From contig JAFDCZ010000001.1 of assembly GCA_019312665.1 (NCBI GenBank), positions 1-40,097 on the forward strand: 40,097 nt of DNA, read 5' to 3'. Both the position numbers and the translations under genes were made by a program. A model generated the notes under the pieces. That model ran no database searches, was not told where the DNA came from, and was given only the letters and a program-made list of their open reading frames with translations. The stretch comes from Deltaproteobacteria bacterium. Its GTDB lineage: Bacteria > Myxococcota_A > UBA9160 > UBA6930. Below, one piece after another: positions 16,327-23,626 of this stretch (the first letter of the stretch is position 1; each line of letters begins with the position of its first letter).

Positions 16327-16349
16327 TCTATAGGAACGAACGTTCATTC
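16327..16349 (-). promoter_or_regulatory. TetR operator and -10 of the SDR operon
   Basis: GAACGAACGTTCATTC (16334-16349) differs at three positions from the perfect palindrome in front of the TetR gene. On the minus strand a TATAGA -10-like hexamer (16327-16332) lies directly downstream, and a ribosome-binding site and ATG follow at 16320-16305. The site is placed to block polymerase. The -35 is weak. Confidence 0.55.
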
Positions 16350-16372
16350 CCTTCATGAGCGAACTGATTCGC

Positions 16373-16963
16373 CTATGCGGCCAGCAGACCCCAGACCGCC
16401 TCTTCCGAAAGGGCGATCGTCTCCTCGTCGAGGCGCGTGAGACCCGCCTCGGACTCCTTCGCCAGGCCGACGAAGGCGCCAAAGGCCAGAGCGATCAGCA
16501 CCTCCGGCGGGCCCTCGCGGATCGCCCCCTCCGCCTGGGCCGAGCGGACGAATGTGGCCACCCCTTCCATCACGGAGTTCGAAACCTCACGGCTGGCGGG
16601 CTCCAGGTAGGGCAGATGGCGGTGCATCTCGAGAAAGCGAAAGGCCTCGGAATGCTTGCGGGAGAACTCCCAGAGGCCTCGCCACAGCCGGCGAAAACCC
16701 TCTCGCGGTGAGGGCGCGCCGGCGATCGCCTCGATCAGGAAGCGGTGCATCGAAAGCTTGCACTCGCGGTAGACCGCGTTCACCAGCGCTTCCTTGCCCT
16801 TGAAGTGGCGGTACATCGTGCCGGCGGCCACGCCTGCACGGGCAGCCACGTCCGGGACGGCGGTGCCGTCGTAGGAACGCTCGCTCATCAGCTCGAGGGC
16901 CGCGCGAACGATCGCTGCGCGGGTGTCCTGAGGGTCGTGTGTTCGGGTGGATCGCGCTGCCAT
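16373..16963 (-). CDS. TetR-family transcriptional repressor
   Basis: A 196-residue protein with an N-terminal helix-turn-helix: TRAAIVRAALELMSERSYDG leads into VAARAGVAAGTMYRHFKGKE, the TetR recognition helix region. The C-terminal ligand-binding half (from about residue 70) has no assignable ligand. A near-leaderless promoter with a perfect 16-base palindrome sits directly upstream, indicating autoregulation. A close variant of that palindrome precedes the downstream SDR operon, so that operon is the likely target. The divergent thiolase gene starts 152 bases away and might also respond. Ligands of such regulators beside lipid genes are often acyl-CoAs, but this is inference. Confidence 0.88.
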   Translation of the reverse strand: MAARSTRTHDPQDTRAAIVRAALELMSERSYDGTAVPDVAARAGVAAGTMYRHFKGKEALVNAVYRECKLSMHRFLIEAIAGAPSPREGFRRLWRGLWEFSRKHSEAFRFLEMHRHLPYLEPASREVSNSVMEGVATFVRSAQAEGAIREGPPEVLIALAFGAFVGLAKESEAGLTRLDEETIALSEEAVWGLLAA

Positions 16964-16968
16964 GCCGT

Positions 16969-17000
16969 GAATGAATATTCATTCCTATCGATTCTGTCAA
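16969..17000 (-). promoter_or_regulatory. Autoregulated TetR promoter with palindromic operator
   Basis: On the minus strand TTGACA (17000-16995) is followed after 17 bases by TATTCA (16977-16972), a good -35/-10 pair. The perfect palindrome GAATGAATATTCATTC at 16969-16984 covers the -10. Transcription would begin only a few bases before the ATG at 16963. Confidence 0.6.
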
Positions 17001-17115
17001 GTCAGCGGATGGGGCCTGCAGATATGACTTTTGGCAGGCGATATGCAAATATTCCTCGCCGTTCACGAACCATTTCAACCCGGCCAGCCAGCGGTCGGAT
17101 GGAAGGAGAACCCCC

Positions 17116-18312
17116 ATGGCCCGCGAAGCCGTCATCGTCGATAGCGTCCGAACCGCACTCACCAAGGCCCACCGCGGCTCGTTCAACATGACCGAGCCCG
17201 TCGACTACACGGCGCACGTGCTGCGTGAGGTCGTCGCACGCCAACCCGTCCTCGATGCTGAAGAGATCGAGGACGTGATCCTCGGCTGCGGAATGCCGGA
17301 AGGCTGTCAGGGCATGAACATGGGGCGCGTCGCCGCCTTGGCCGCCGGCTTCCCCAAGAGCGTTGCTGCGACCACCGTCAACCGCTTCTGCTCGTCGGGC
17401 TCCCAGGCCATCGCGATGGCCGCCCATCAGATCCTGCACGAGGGTGCAGAGGTCGCGATCGGCGCCGGCGTCGAAACCATCACGATGATGCAGGACGGCA
17501 CCCAGAATACGAACCGGATGGTGAACGAGACGGCCAAGAACCGGTTTCCCGGTCTCTACTTCCCGATGGGTGTCACCGCCGAGATCGTAGCCGAGCGCTA
17601 CGACATCTCCCGAGAGGACCAGGACGCCTACGCCGCCCAGAGCCAGGAGCGCTACGCCGCTTCGGTCGAGGCCGGCAAGGTTGCCGAGGACATCGTTCCG
17701 ATGACGGTGACCCGACGCGTCCAGAAGAAGGGTGAGGAGCCCTACGAAGAAGAGTTCAAGGTCGAGCAGGACGAGTGCAACCGACCGGGTACCACCGTCG
17801 AGGCACTGGCCGGTTTGAAGCCGGTGTTCAAGACGGCGGAAGAAGGCGGCACCGTCACGGCGGGCAACGCTTCCCAGCTTTCGGATGGTGCGTCGGCAAC
17901 CCTGCTGATGAGTTCCGACCGGGCAAAGGAGCTCGGCCTCGAGCCCCTCGGCGTGTACCGGGGCACGGCCGTCGCGGGCTGCGGCCCCGAGGAGATGGGC
18001 ATCGGTCCCGTCTTCGCGTTGCCGAAGCTGCTGAAGCGCCACGGCCTCACGATGGACGACATCGACATCATCGAGCTGAACGAGGCCTTCGCTTCTCAGC
18101 TGCTCTACTGCCAGCGCGAACTCGACATCCCGAACGACAAGCTCAACCCGCTGGGCGGCTCGATCTCGATCGGCCATCCCTTCGGCATGACGGGCTCCCG
18201 CATGACCGGCCAGCTGCTGCGAGAGCTGAAGCGGCAGGGCAAGCGCTACGGGATCGTGACCATGTGCATCGGCGGCGGCCAGGGGCTGGCCTCCCTGTTC
18301 GAGGCCGTCTAG
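17116..18312 (+). CDS. Thiolase (acetyl-CoA C-acyltransferase)
   Basis: A 398-residue thiolase with the complete catalytic set. The nucleophile is C92 in NRFCSSGSQAIAMAA, H354 lies in SIGHPFGMTGSR and the second cysteine, C384, in MCIGGGQGLASLF. The NEAFA motif (ELNEAFASQLLYC) is also present. The length matches FadA/acetyl-CoA acyltransferase-type degradative thiolases; sequence alone does not separate 3-ketoacyl-CoA cleavage from acetoacetyl-CoA condensation. A GGAAGGAG precedes the ATG. The 152 bases upstream hold the TetR operator, so shared control is possible. A GST-like gene follows after 40 bases. Confidence 0.93.
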   Translation: MAREAVIVDSVRTALTKAHRGSFNMTEPVDYTAHVLREVVARQPVLDAEEIEDVILGCGMPEGCQGMNMGRVAALAAGFPKSVAATTVNRFCSSGSQAIAMAAHQILHEGAEVAIGAGVETITMMQDGTQNTNRMVNETAKNRFPGLYFPMGVTAEIVAERYDISREDQDAYAAQSQERYAASVEAGKVAEDIVPMTVTRRVQKKGEEPYEEEFKVEQDECNRPGTTVEALAGLKPVFKTAEEGGTVTAGNASQLSDGASATLLMSSDRAKELGLEPLGVYRGTAVAGCGPEEMGIGPVFALPKLLKRHGLTMDDIDIIELNEAFASQLLYCQRELDIPNDKLNPLGGSISIGHPFGMTGSRMTGQLLRELKRQGKRYGIVTMCIGGGQGLASLFEAV

Positions 18313-18352
18313 CCGAGGCAAGACAGTCGAAAGAATAGAGAGAGGACGTTCC

Positions 18353-19360
18353 TTGCTACGGATGCTGGGTGCCCCGGGCTCGCCTTACACGCGGAAGATG
18401 CGAGCGCTGCTGCGCTATCGACGCATCCCCTATCAGCTGCTCTTTCAGGGCTCGCCTGGAACGGAGGGGCTTCCCCGGCCCAAGGTGTCACTGCTGCCCA
18501 CCTTCTTCCTGCCGGACGAAGACGGGAAGGAGGTGGCGGTCACCGATTCGACGCCGCTGATCCGACGCTTCGAACGTGAGTTCGAGGGACGCAGCGTCCT
18601 CCCGGAGGATCCGGTGCTGCGCTTCCTCGATGCACTGCTCGAGGACTACGCTGACGAGTGGCTCACGAAGGCGATGTTCCACTACCGCTGGTACTACGCG
18701 GCCGACATCGAGAAGGCCGGCGCCATTCTTCCGCTCTGGCGGAATACGAGCGTGACCGACGAGGAGGTTGCACCTTTCTCCAAGATGATTCGCGAACGCC
18801 AGATCGAGCGGCTGTGGGTCGTGGGCTCGAACGACATCACGGCTCCGGTGATCGAACAGAGCTACCGGCGTTTTCTCAGGGCCTTCGACGCCCATCTGCA
18901 ACGCTTCCCCTACTTGCTAGGTGATCGCCCGGGCTCTGGCGATTTCGGAGTCTTCGGACAGCTCACCCAGCTCGCACTCTTCGATCCCACGCCGATGGCC
19001 GTCACCCTCGAAGAATCGCCGCGAGTGTACGCGTGGGTCGAGAGGATGGAAGATCTGAGCGGATTGGAACCCGGCCCGTGGATCTCCCCGGATGCCGTTC
19101 CCGATACGCTGAAGACAATTCTTACCGAGGTAGGCCGGGTGTATGCACCGTTCCTGCTGGCCAACGCGCAAGCGCTCGAACAGGGAGCTGAGCGGGTCGA
19201 GACGAGCATCGACGGCAAGCCCTGGACCCAGAAGCCCTTCCCCTACCAGGCGAAGTGCTTGCGTTGGTTGCGCGAGGCGCATGCGGAGCTTTCCGACTCT
19301 GAACGCACGGCCGTCGATGGCGTGCTCGCTGGCACGGGCTGCGAGGCGTTGTTCACCTAG
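18353..19360 (+). CDS. Glutathione S-transferase-like protein
   Basis: A 335-residue protein whose first 75 residues form a thioredoxin-like GST N-terminal domain: GAPGSPYTRKMRALLRYRRI, then the cis-proline segment (LPTFFLPDEDG) and the VTDSTPLIRRFE glutathione-binding loop. A longer helical C-terminal half includes YLLGDRPGSGDFGVFGQLTQ, matching the GST_C region where the N-capping motif lies. The protein is longer than classical GSTs (about 220 residues) with about 70 extra C-terminal residues. The TTG at 18353 is preferred over the ATG at 18362 because a GAGAGAGG lies 7 bases upstream of it. The function is unknown; it is probably co-transcribed with the thiolase. Confidence 0.75.
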   Translation: MLRMLGAPGSPYTRKMRALLRYRRIPYQLLFQGSPGTEGLPRPKVSLLPTFFLPDEDGKEVAVTDSTPLIRRFEREFEGRSVLPEDPVLRFLDALLEDYADEWLTKAMFHYRWYYAADIEKAGAILPLWRNTSVTDEEVAPFSKMIRERQIERLWVVGSNDITAPVIEQSYRRFLRAFDAHLQRFPYLLGDRPGSGDFGVFGQLTQLALFDPTPMAVTLEESPRVYAWVERMEDLSGLEPGPWISPDAVPDTLKTILTEVGRVYAPFLLANAQALEQGAERVETSIDGKPWTQKPFPYQAKCLRWLREAHAELSDSERTAVDGVLAGTGCEALFT

Positions 19361-19370
19361 AGCAGCGCGG

Positions 19371-19389
19371 GCCCCGCTTCACGCGGGGC
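19371..19389. terminator. Hairpin between convergent genes
   Basis: GCCCCGC (19371-19377) and GCGGGGC (19383-19389) form a perfect 7-base stem around a 5-base loop that contains part of the minus-strand gene's stop codon. It lies 10 bases after the GST-like gene, so it may end transcription from both sides. There is no T run. Confidence 0.35.
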
Positions 19390-19981
19390 GCCGCCGAGGA
19401 AAGCTCCGGGCCGGAACGCCAACCGCGCTGTGATCCGCGGGAACGTCCTCGAGCACGACCGCGTTCGCGCCGATCTGCGAGCGATCGCCGATATGAAGCG
19501 GCCCGAGAACCTTCGCCCCGCTGCCGATGAAGACATCATCTCCGAGTGTCGGCCCGGGGGAGCCAAAGGCGACGCGCGACGAGTTCGAGAGCCCGAGCGA
19601 AACGAAGGGCGCAATCGTCGCGTTCCTCCCGATCGTCGTCCGCCCGTTGATCACGATGAAACCGTGCACGAGATGCAGCCCGCCACCGATTCGCACATCG
19701 TGGCCGATCGACACGTTCGACAAGGACTGGCTCCAGCTGGCCAGCAGCGTTCCGAGTGGGCGAAGCCCGAGAGAGCAGAGCAGGATCTGGAGCCTGTAGC
19801 GAAGCGCAGCACCGAAGGTCTCCGTGCGAAACAAGACGTAGACGAGACGCCACCAGAGGGGTTGATCCGCCGAAAGGCTCGGGTACCACAACGCGTAGAC
19901 GTCGAGATCTGCCCGGATAAGCCGTTGGGTCTCAGCCCAATCGACGGGTTCCGGTCGGGGACGTACCGCCTCGGCGCCCAT
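19379..19981 (-). CDS. Serine O-acetyltransferase-like hexapeptide-repeat protein
   Basis: A 200-residue acyltransferase. The N-terminal 80 residues are helical (WAETQRLIRADLDVYALWYP) and the C-terminal part is a left-handed beta-helix of hexapeptide repeats: VSIGHDVRIGGGLHLVHGF, then TIGRNATIAPFVSLG and IGDRSQIGANAVVLEDVP. This is the CysE arrangement, and a histidine in the HLVHG stretch is a candidate catalytic residue. Serine acetyltransferase makes O-acetylserine for cysteine synthesis, but short CysE-like proteins also acetylate sugars. Its ATG abuts the stop of the PFK-2/FBPase-2-like gene with no gap, so the two are almost certainly co-transcribed. Confidence 0.78.
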   Translation of the reverse strand: MGAEAVRPRPEPVDWAETQRLIRADLDVYALWYPSLSADQPLWWRLVYVLFRTETFGAALRYRLQILLCSLGLRPLGTLLASWSQSLSNVSIGHDVRIGGGLHLVHGFIVINGRTTIGRNATIAPFVSLGLSNSSRVAFGSPGPTLGDDVFIGSGAKVLGPLHIGDRSQIGANAVVLEDVPADHSAVGVPARSFPRRRPA

Positions 19982-21220
19982 TCAATTCTCCACCTGCGGT
20001 GCCAACGGCACGCGTTCTTCCAGGCATCCATAGGCCGTCGGCGTGAGCTTGATGACCGTGTGCAGGGGCATGTCGAGGTGCGGTGTCTCGACGATCGGAA
20101 GCTGCTGAAAGTACGCCACCATCGCCCGCAGGACGGCGCGGTGGGCCACGACCAGCACCGGGGTGCGGTAGCGTTCGAGCTCGATCAAGACCCGATCGAT
20201 GCGGTGGATGACGTCCAGATAGGATTCCCCGCGCGGATAGCGGTACTCGAGTTTGTCTCGCCTACGGGCCTGGAACTCGCCCGGCATGGAGCGTTCGATC
20301 TCGGCGTACGTCATCCCCTCACAAGCCCCGGCATGGATTTCGTCGAGCGCCTTCCAGGAGCCGGTCTGCAGGCCGAGCGGCTCAGCCGTCAGGATCGTCC
20401 GGCGCAAAGTGCTCGTCCAGACATCGAGGTTCGCCGCCGCCGGAAAGGCGTCTCGAACATGGGCGGCAAGGCTTTGAGCATACTCGGCACCAGACACTGA
20501 GAGGGATGCGTCCCCACCGATTCGGCCCTGCATGTTGAACACGCTCTGGCCGTGGCGGGTGAGCCAGACTGGCCTGTCGGAGACCTGCAGGTTGGACAGG
20601 AAGAAGACGACCCTCCCGACGATATACCCGTACACGCGATTGATCACGACCTGGGCGCCCCGGTTTCGGAGCCGGACCCATGCACCCTCATCCTCTCCGA
20701 GCGTCTCATACTCATTTTCGTAGTGAGCGATTCGCTTGCGAAAATCGGCCAGGGCCTGGGCCTCGGGGACGCCCTCATAGTCCGGGGATCGGAGCTTCGT
20801 CTCTCGCAAGTTGGCTTCGATGATCGCCGGATCGTCATTCACGATCTCGACGAACAGGAGTTCGAAATCCTCGGCTTCGGCACGCTTTCGGATCGAGCGA
20901 CGTCGCTCCCGGGTCGAATTGGTGGCATCGTAGACCGCGATCCGGCCTGCTTGCCGCAACCAACGACACGCGTCATCCAGTGCGTCCTTGGCGAGACCCG
21001 CCCGCTGCCTGGCGGCGTCTTCGTTGGCCGGGTCGAAGTACTCGTGAGATTGGCCCGGCCCGACCGTGACACGGCGATGCTCCCCCACGTTGAACGCCTG
21101 GGTGGGGTAGCCGAGCCAGGAGAGGTAGCCCACCAGCTTGCGGGCCGTGAACGTCTTGCCGCGGGCAGGAAGCCCCACCATGGCAATCAGGTGTTTTCGT
21201 CCTCGTCGGGGACGATCCAT
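19982..21220 (-). CDS. Bifunctional 6-phosphofructo-2-kinase/fructose-2,6-bisphosphatase homologue
   Basis: A 412-residue protein collinear with the eukaryotic enzyme. The kinase half has Walker A GLPARGKT at 16-23, the FNVGEHRR segment at 43-50 (fructose 6-phosphate binding in eukaryotic enzymes), the DATNSTRERR motif from D98, and K142 in TKLRSPDYEG. The phosphatase half has the RHG phosphohistidine motif at 222-224 within TRHGQSVFNMQGRIGGD, E301 in EIHAGACEGMTYAEIE, YPRGESYLDVIHR, H360 in VAHRAVLRAMVAYF, and a final PLHTVIKLTPTAYGC. All key residues of both active sites appear present, so both activities are predicted. The ATG at 21220 follows GGGGGAA. It is divergent from a PPi-type phosphofructokinase gene, which is the expected target of fructose 2,6-bisphosphate. 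Confidence 0.9.
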   Translation of the reverse strand: MDRPRRGRKHLIAMVGLPARGKTFTARKLVGYLSWLGYPTQAFNVGEHRRVTVGPGQSHEYFDPANEDAARQRAGLAKDALDDACRWLRQAGRIAVYDATNSTRERRRSIRKRAEAEDFELLFVEIVNDDPAIIEANLRETKLRSPDYEGVPEAQALADFRKRIAHYENEYETLGEDEGAWVRLRNRGAQVVINRVYGYIVGRVVFFLSNLQVSDRPVWLTRHGQSVFNMQGRIGGDASLSVSGAEYAQSLAAHVRDAFPAAANLDVWTSTLRRTILTAEPLGLQTGSWKALDEIHAGACEGMTYAEIERSMPGEFQARRRDKLEYRYPRGESYLDVIHRIDRVLIELERYRTPVLVVAHRAVLRAMVAYFQQLPIVETPHLDMPLHTVIKLTPTAYGCLEERVPLAPQVEN

Positions 21221-21283
21221 CTGTTCCCCCTGTTCGGAATGCGCCACCCTAGCAGGCGCGACACACCCGCGGAGGCAGACATC
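21221..21283. promoter_or_regulatory. 63-base divergent intergenic region between the two phosphofructokinase genes
   Basis: Both genes must be read outward from this 63-base gap, which holds a ribosome-binding site at each edge (GGGGGAA for the minus gene, GGAGG at 21271-21275 for the plus gene). No clear -35/-10 pair or palindrome was recognised. Its shortness suggests joint control. Confidence 0.4.
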
Positions 21284-22525
21284 ATGACGAAGATCGGCAT
21301 TCTCGTTGGCGGCGGGCCGGCCCCTGGCATCAACGGCGTGATCGGCGCAGCAGCCATCTATGCGCGACGCCACGGCGCCCGCGTATTCGGCTTGCTCGAA
21401 GGCTTCCATTGGTTGATGGAAGGCGAGACCGATCGTTGCCTCGAGCTGAGCATCGGCACGGTATCGCGTATCCATTTGTTGGGCGGCTCGATCCTCCAGA
21501 CGTCGCGCGCCAATCCGACCAAGAAGCCGGAGGATCTCCAGCGGGTGGTCGAGACGTTGCGCAAGATCGGTATCGACCACCTCGTGACGATCGGTGGTGA
21601 CGACACCTGCTATTCCGCCATGCGCGTCGCCGAGGAAGCCGGGGAGGCCATCCGCGTGGCGCATGTGCCCAAGACGATCGACAACGATCTCCCGCTTCCC
21701 GAAGGGATCCCGACCTTCGGCTTCGAAACCGCAAGGGAAACCGGCGCGACGATCCTCAGTCACCTGATGGAAGATGCGCGAACGACGGGCCGCTGGTACG
21801 TGACCGTCATGATGGGGCGCTCCGCCGGGCACCTCGCACTCGGCGCAGCGAAATCCTCCGGCGCGACCCTCGCGATCGTCAGCGAGGAATTCCCGGAGGG
21901 CCCCATCCGGCTGGCCGATGTGCAGCGACGGATCGAGGCGTCGGTCGTCAAGCGGATCGCCTTCCATCGCCCCTACGGCGTGGCCGTGGTTTCCGAGGGG
22001 ATCGGTGAGCGCTTGCATCCCGACGATCTGGAGCAGCTGCCTGAGCTTCCGCGCGACGAGCACGGCCACATCCGCCTCGCCGAGCTTCCGCTCGGACGAT
22101 TGTTGGTTTCCGGGGTCAAGCAGGGGCTGAAGGAGCTGGGCCAGAACGTGACGATGGTGGCCAAGGATATCGGCTATGAGCTTCGTTGCGTCGCGCCCAA
22201 TGCCTTCGACGCGGAGTACACGCGAGATCTCGGCGCCGGCGCCGTGCGCTGTCTACTCGACGGTACCCACTCGGTGATGATCACTCGTGAGGGGAACGGC
22301 ATTCATCCCGTCCCGCTGGGTGACATCCTCGACCGTGAAACGGGGCGCACCCGTGTGCGCCATCTCGACATCACGAGCCCTTCCTACACCATGGCTCGCG
22401 CCCTCCAGGTGCGGCTCGAAGCCCAGGACCTCGAAGACCCGCGTACGATCGGCATGCTCGAAGAAACCACCGGACGTGGAATCGGCGAGTTGCAGGAGCG
22501 CTGGGCGGGGGCGCTCGACGGCTAG
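21284..22525 (+). CDS. Pyrophosphate-dependent-type 6-phosphofructokinase
   Basis: A 413-residue phosphofructokinase starting MTKIGILVGGGPAPGING. The donor-site motif is GGDDT at 104-108 and the catalytic motif is PKTIDND at 129-135. Asp 107 and Lys 130 are the residues that distinguish PPi-using enzymes; ATP-using enzymes have glycines there (GGDGS and PGTIDND). MMGRSAGHLALG supplies the fructose 6-phosphate MGR motif. The enzyme interconverts fructose 6-phosphate and fructose 1,6-bisphosphate in the cytoplasm with PPi/Pi. Many bacterial PPi enzymes are not allosteric, but the divergent fructose-2,6-bisphosphate gene suggests this one might be. The ATG at 21284 follows GGAGG at 8 bases. The stop lies inside a 29-base tandem repeat. 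Confidence 0.9.
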   Translation: MTKIGILVGGGPAPGINGVIGAAAIYARRHGARVFGLLEGFHWLMEGETDRCLELSIGTVSRIHLLGGSILQTSRANPTKKPEDLQRVVETLRKIGIDHLVTIGGDDTCYSAMRVAEEAGEAIRVAHVPKTIDNDLPLPEGIPTFGFETARETGATILSHLMEDARTTGRWYVTVMMGRSAGHLALGAAKSSGATLAIVSEEFPEGPIRLADVQRRIEASVVKRIAFHRPYGVAVVSEGIGERLHPDDLEQLPELPRDEHGHIRLAELPLGRLLVSGVKQGLKELGQNVTMVAKDIGYELRCVAPNAFDAEYTRDLGAGAVRCLLDGTHSVMITREGNGIHPVPLGDILDRETGRTRVRHLDITSPSYTMARALQVRLEAQDLEDPRTIGMLEETTGRGIGELQERWAGALDG

Positions 22526-22607
22526 CTGGCGGAACCCACGCGCTCGACAGCTAGCTGGCGAGCCCCACGAGATCGACAGCTAGCTGGCGAGCCCCACGAG
22601 ATCGACA
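22521..22607. repeat. Three tandem 29-base repeats at convergent gene ends
   Basis: Units lie at 22521-22549, 22550-22578 and 22579-22607. The last two are identical and the first differs at a few bases. Each unit contains CTAGCTGGCG. The third unit encodes the end of the minus-strand LLM gene (VDLVGLAS and stop), so the array looks like slippage copies of that 3' end, one of which also supplies the stop of the phosphofructokinase gene. Confidence 0.8.
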
Positions 22608-23626
22608 GCTCGACCCAGGGTGTCGAGCTTGTCGGTGGCGCTTTCGCCATGAGGATCGAGACGCAAGACGCTGATCCCGGCCCCTCGATACAGGGCGATG
22701 CGCTCGGAGACATGCGCCTCGCTGCCGAACAAGCTCGTCTGTTCGATCATCGCATCGGGAACGGCTTTGGCCGCTTCTTCGCGCTTTCCCGCCACCCAGA
22801 GCTGCTGGACCTCGTTGGCTGCATCCTCGAAACCGCTGCGCTTGTAGGCGTCGTTGTAGAAATTCGTCTTTGCGGAGCCCATGGCACCAAGGGTGAAGGC
22901 CATCTGGGGCTTGGCTCGCTGCACGAAGGGCTCGGGATCATCGGTGAAGGCCACCGCCGCACCCACGCATAGCGTCAGATCGTCGAGGCTTCGCCCAGCC
23001 TTCTCAGCGCCACGGCGCAGATGTTCCAGGTGGGCATCAGCGCGCTCGGGGACGAAGGAGGTACCGAGCCAGCCGTCCGCCAGTTCACCGGTCAGCGCCA
23101 GGGCTCGCGGCGAGAGAGTGGCCAACCAGATCGGCAGGTTCTCGTTCGGTGGCTGGGAAATCCGCAATGCCTTGCCCTCGCCTCCCGGCCGCGGCAACAC
23201 GTAGTGCTCACCCTGGTGCTCCAGCTTTTCTCCGCGGCAAGCCATGCGCACGATCTCGATCACCTCGCGCATCCGCGAGAGCGGCTTGTAGAAGCGCTCG
23301 CCCTGCAAACCCTCGACGACCTGTGGCCCCGAGTTGCCGAGGCCGAGAATGAAGCGATCTCCCGTCAACGCGGCCATGCTCAGGGCCGTCATCGCGGTCA
23401 TGCTAGGCGCCCGCGCACTGACCTGCATGATTCCCGTGCCAAGCGTCATGCGTTTCACGTGGCCAGCCAGAAAGGCCAGCGTACTGACCGCGTCGAGGCC
23501 CCAGGCCTCGGCCGTCCACGCCTGATCGACTCCCAGCTTCTCCGCTTCCACGACGAAGGCCAGCGTGCGATCGAAATCCCGCTTTCCTCCGGAGCTTGCG
23601 CCCCCTGCACCGATGGCGGTCTTCAC
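22580..23626 (-). CDS. LLM-class (luciferase-like, F420-type) oxidoreductase
   Basis: A 348-residue TIM-barrel protein of the bacterial luciferase-like family. Family features are the early AEKLGVDQAWTAEAWGLDA, MTLGTGIMQVSARAP (a cofactor-pocket strand), RFILGLGNSGPQVVEG and PIWLATLSPRALALTGELAD. Sequences of this pattern are usually annotated F420-dependent, as in methylene-tetrahydromethanopterin-reductase-like and glucose-6-phosphate-dehydrogenase-like members; FMN use is the alternative. The GTG at 23626 overlaps the upstream molybdopterin oxidoreductase stop (GTGA), so translation is coupled and a joint pathway is likely. The substrate is unknown. The 3' end lies in a tandem repeat. Confidence 0.83.
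   Translation of the reverse strand: MKTAIGAGGASSGGKRDFDRTLAFVVEAEKLGVDQAWTAEAWGLDAVSTLAFLAGHVKRMTLGTGIMQVSARAPSMTAMTALSMAALTGDRFILGLGNSGPQVVEGLQGERFYKPLSRMREVIEIVRMACRGEKLEHQGEHYVLPRPGGEGKALRISQPPNENLPIWLATLSPRALALTGELADGWLGTSFVPERADAHLEHLRRGAEKAGRSLDDLTLCVGAAVAFTDDPEPFVQRAKPQMAFTLGAMGSAKTNFYNDAYKRSGFEDAANEVQQLWVAGKREEAAKAVPDAMIEQTSLFGSEAHVSERIALYRGAGISVLRLDPHGESATDKLDTLGRAVDLVGLAS

Noticed and set aside
19430..20500. 356-codon plus-strand ORF opposite the acetyltransferase and PFK-2 genes
   Set aside because: Both minus-strand genes have complete catalytic motifs; this frame has none.
21221..22069. Upstream extension of the PFK-2/FBPase-2 frame to 695 codons
   Set aside because: The extension is antisense to the PPi-PFK and has no homology; the ATG at 21220 has its own ribosome-binding site.
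22521..22607. Tandem repeat considered as a CRISPR array
   Set aside because: Units are contiguous with no spacers and include coding sequence and stop codons.
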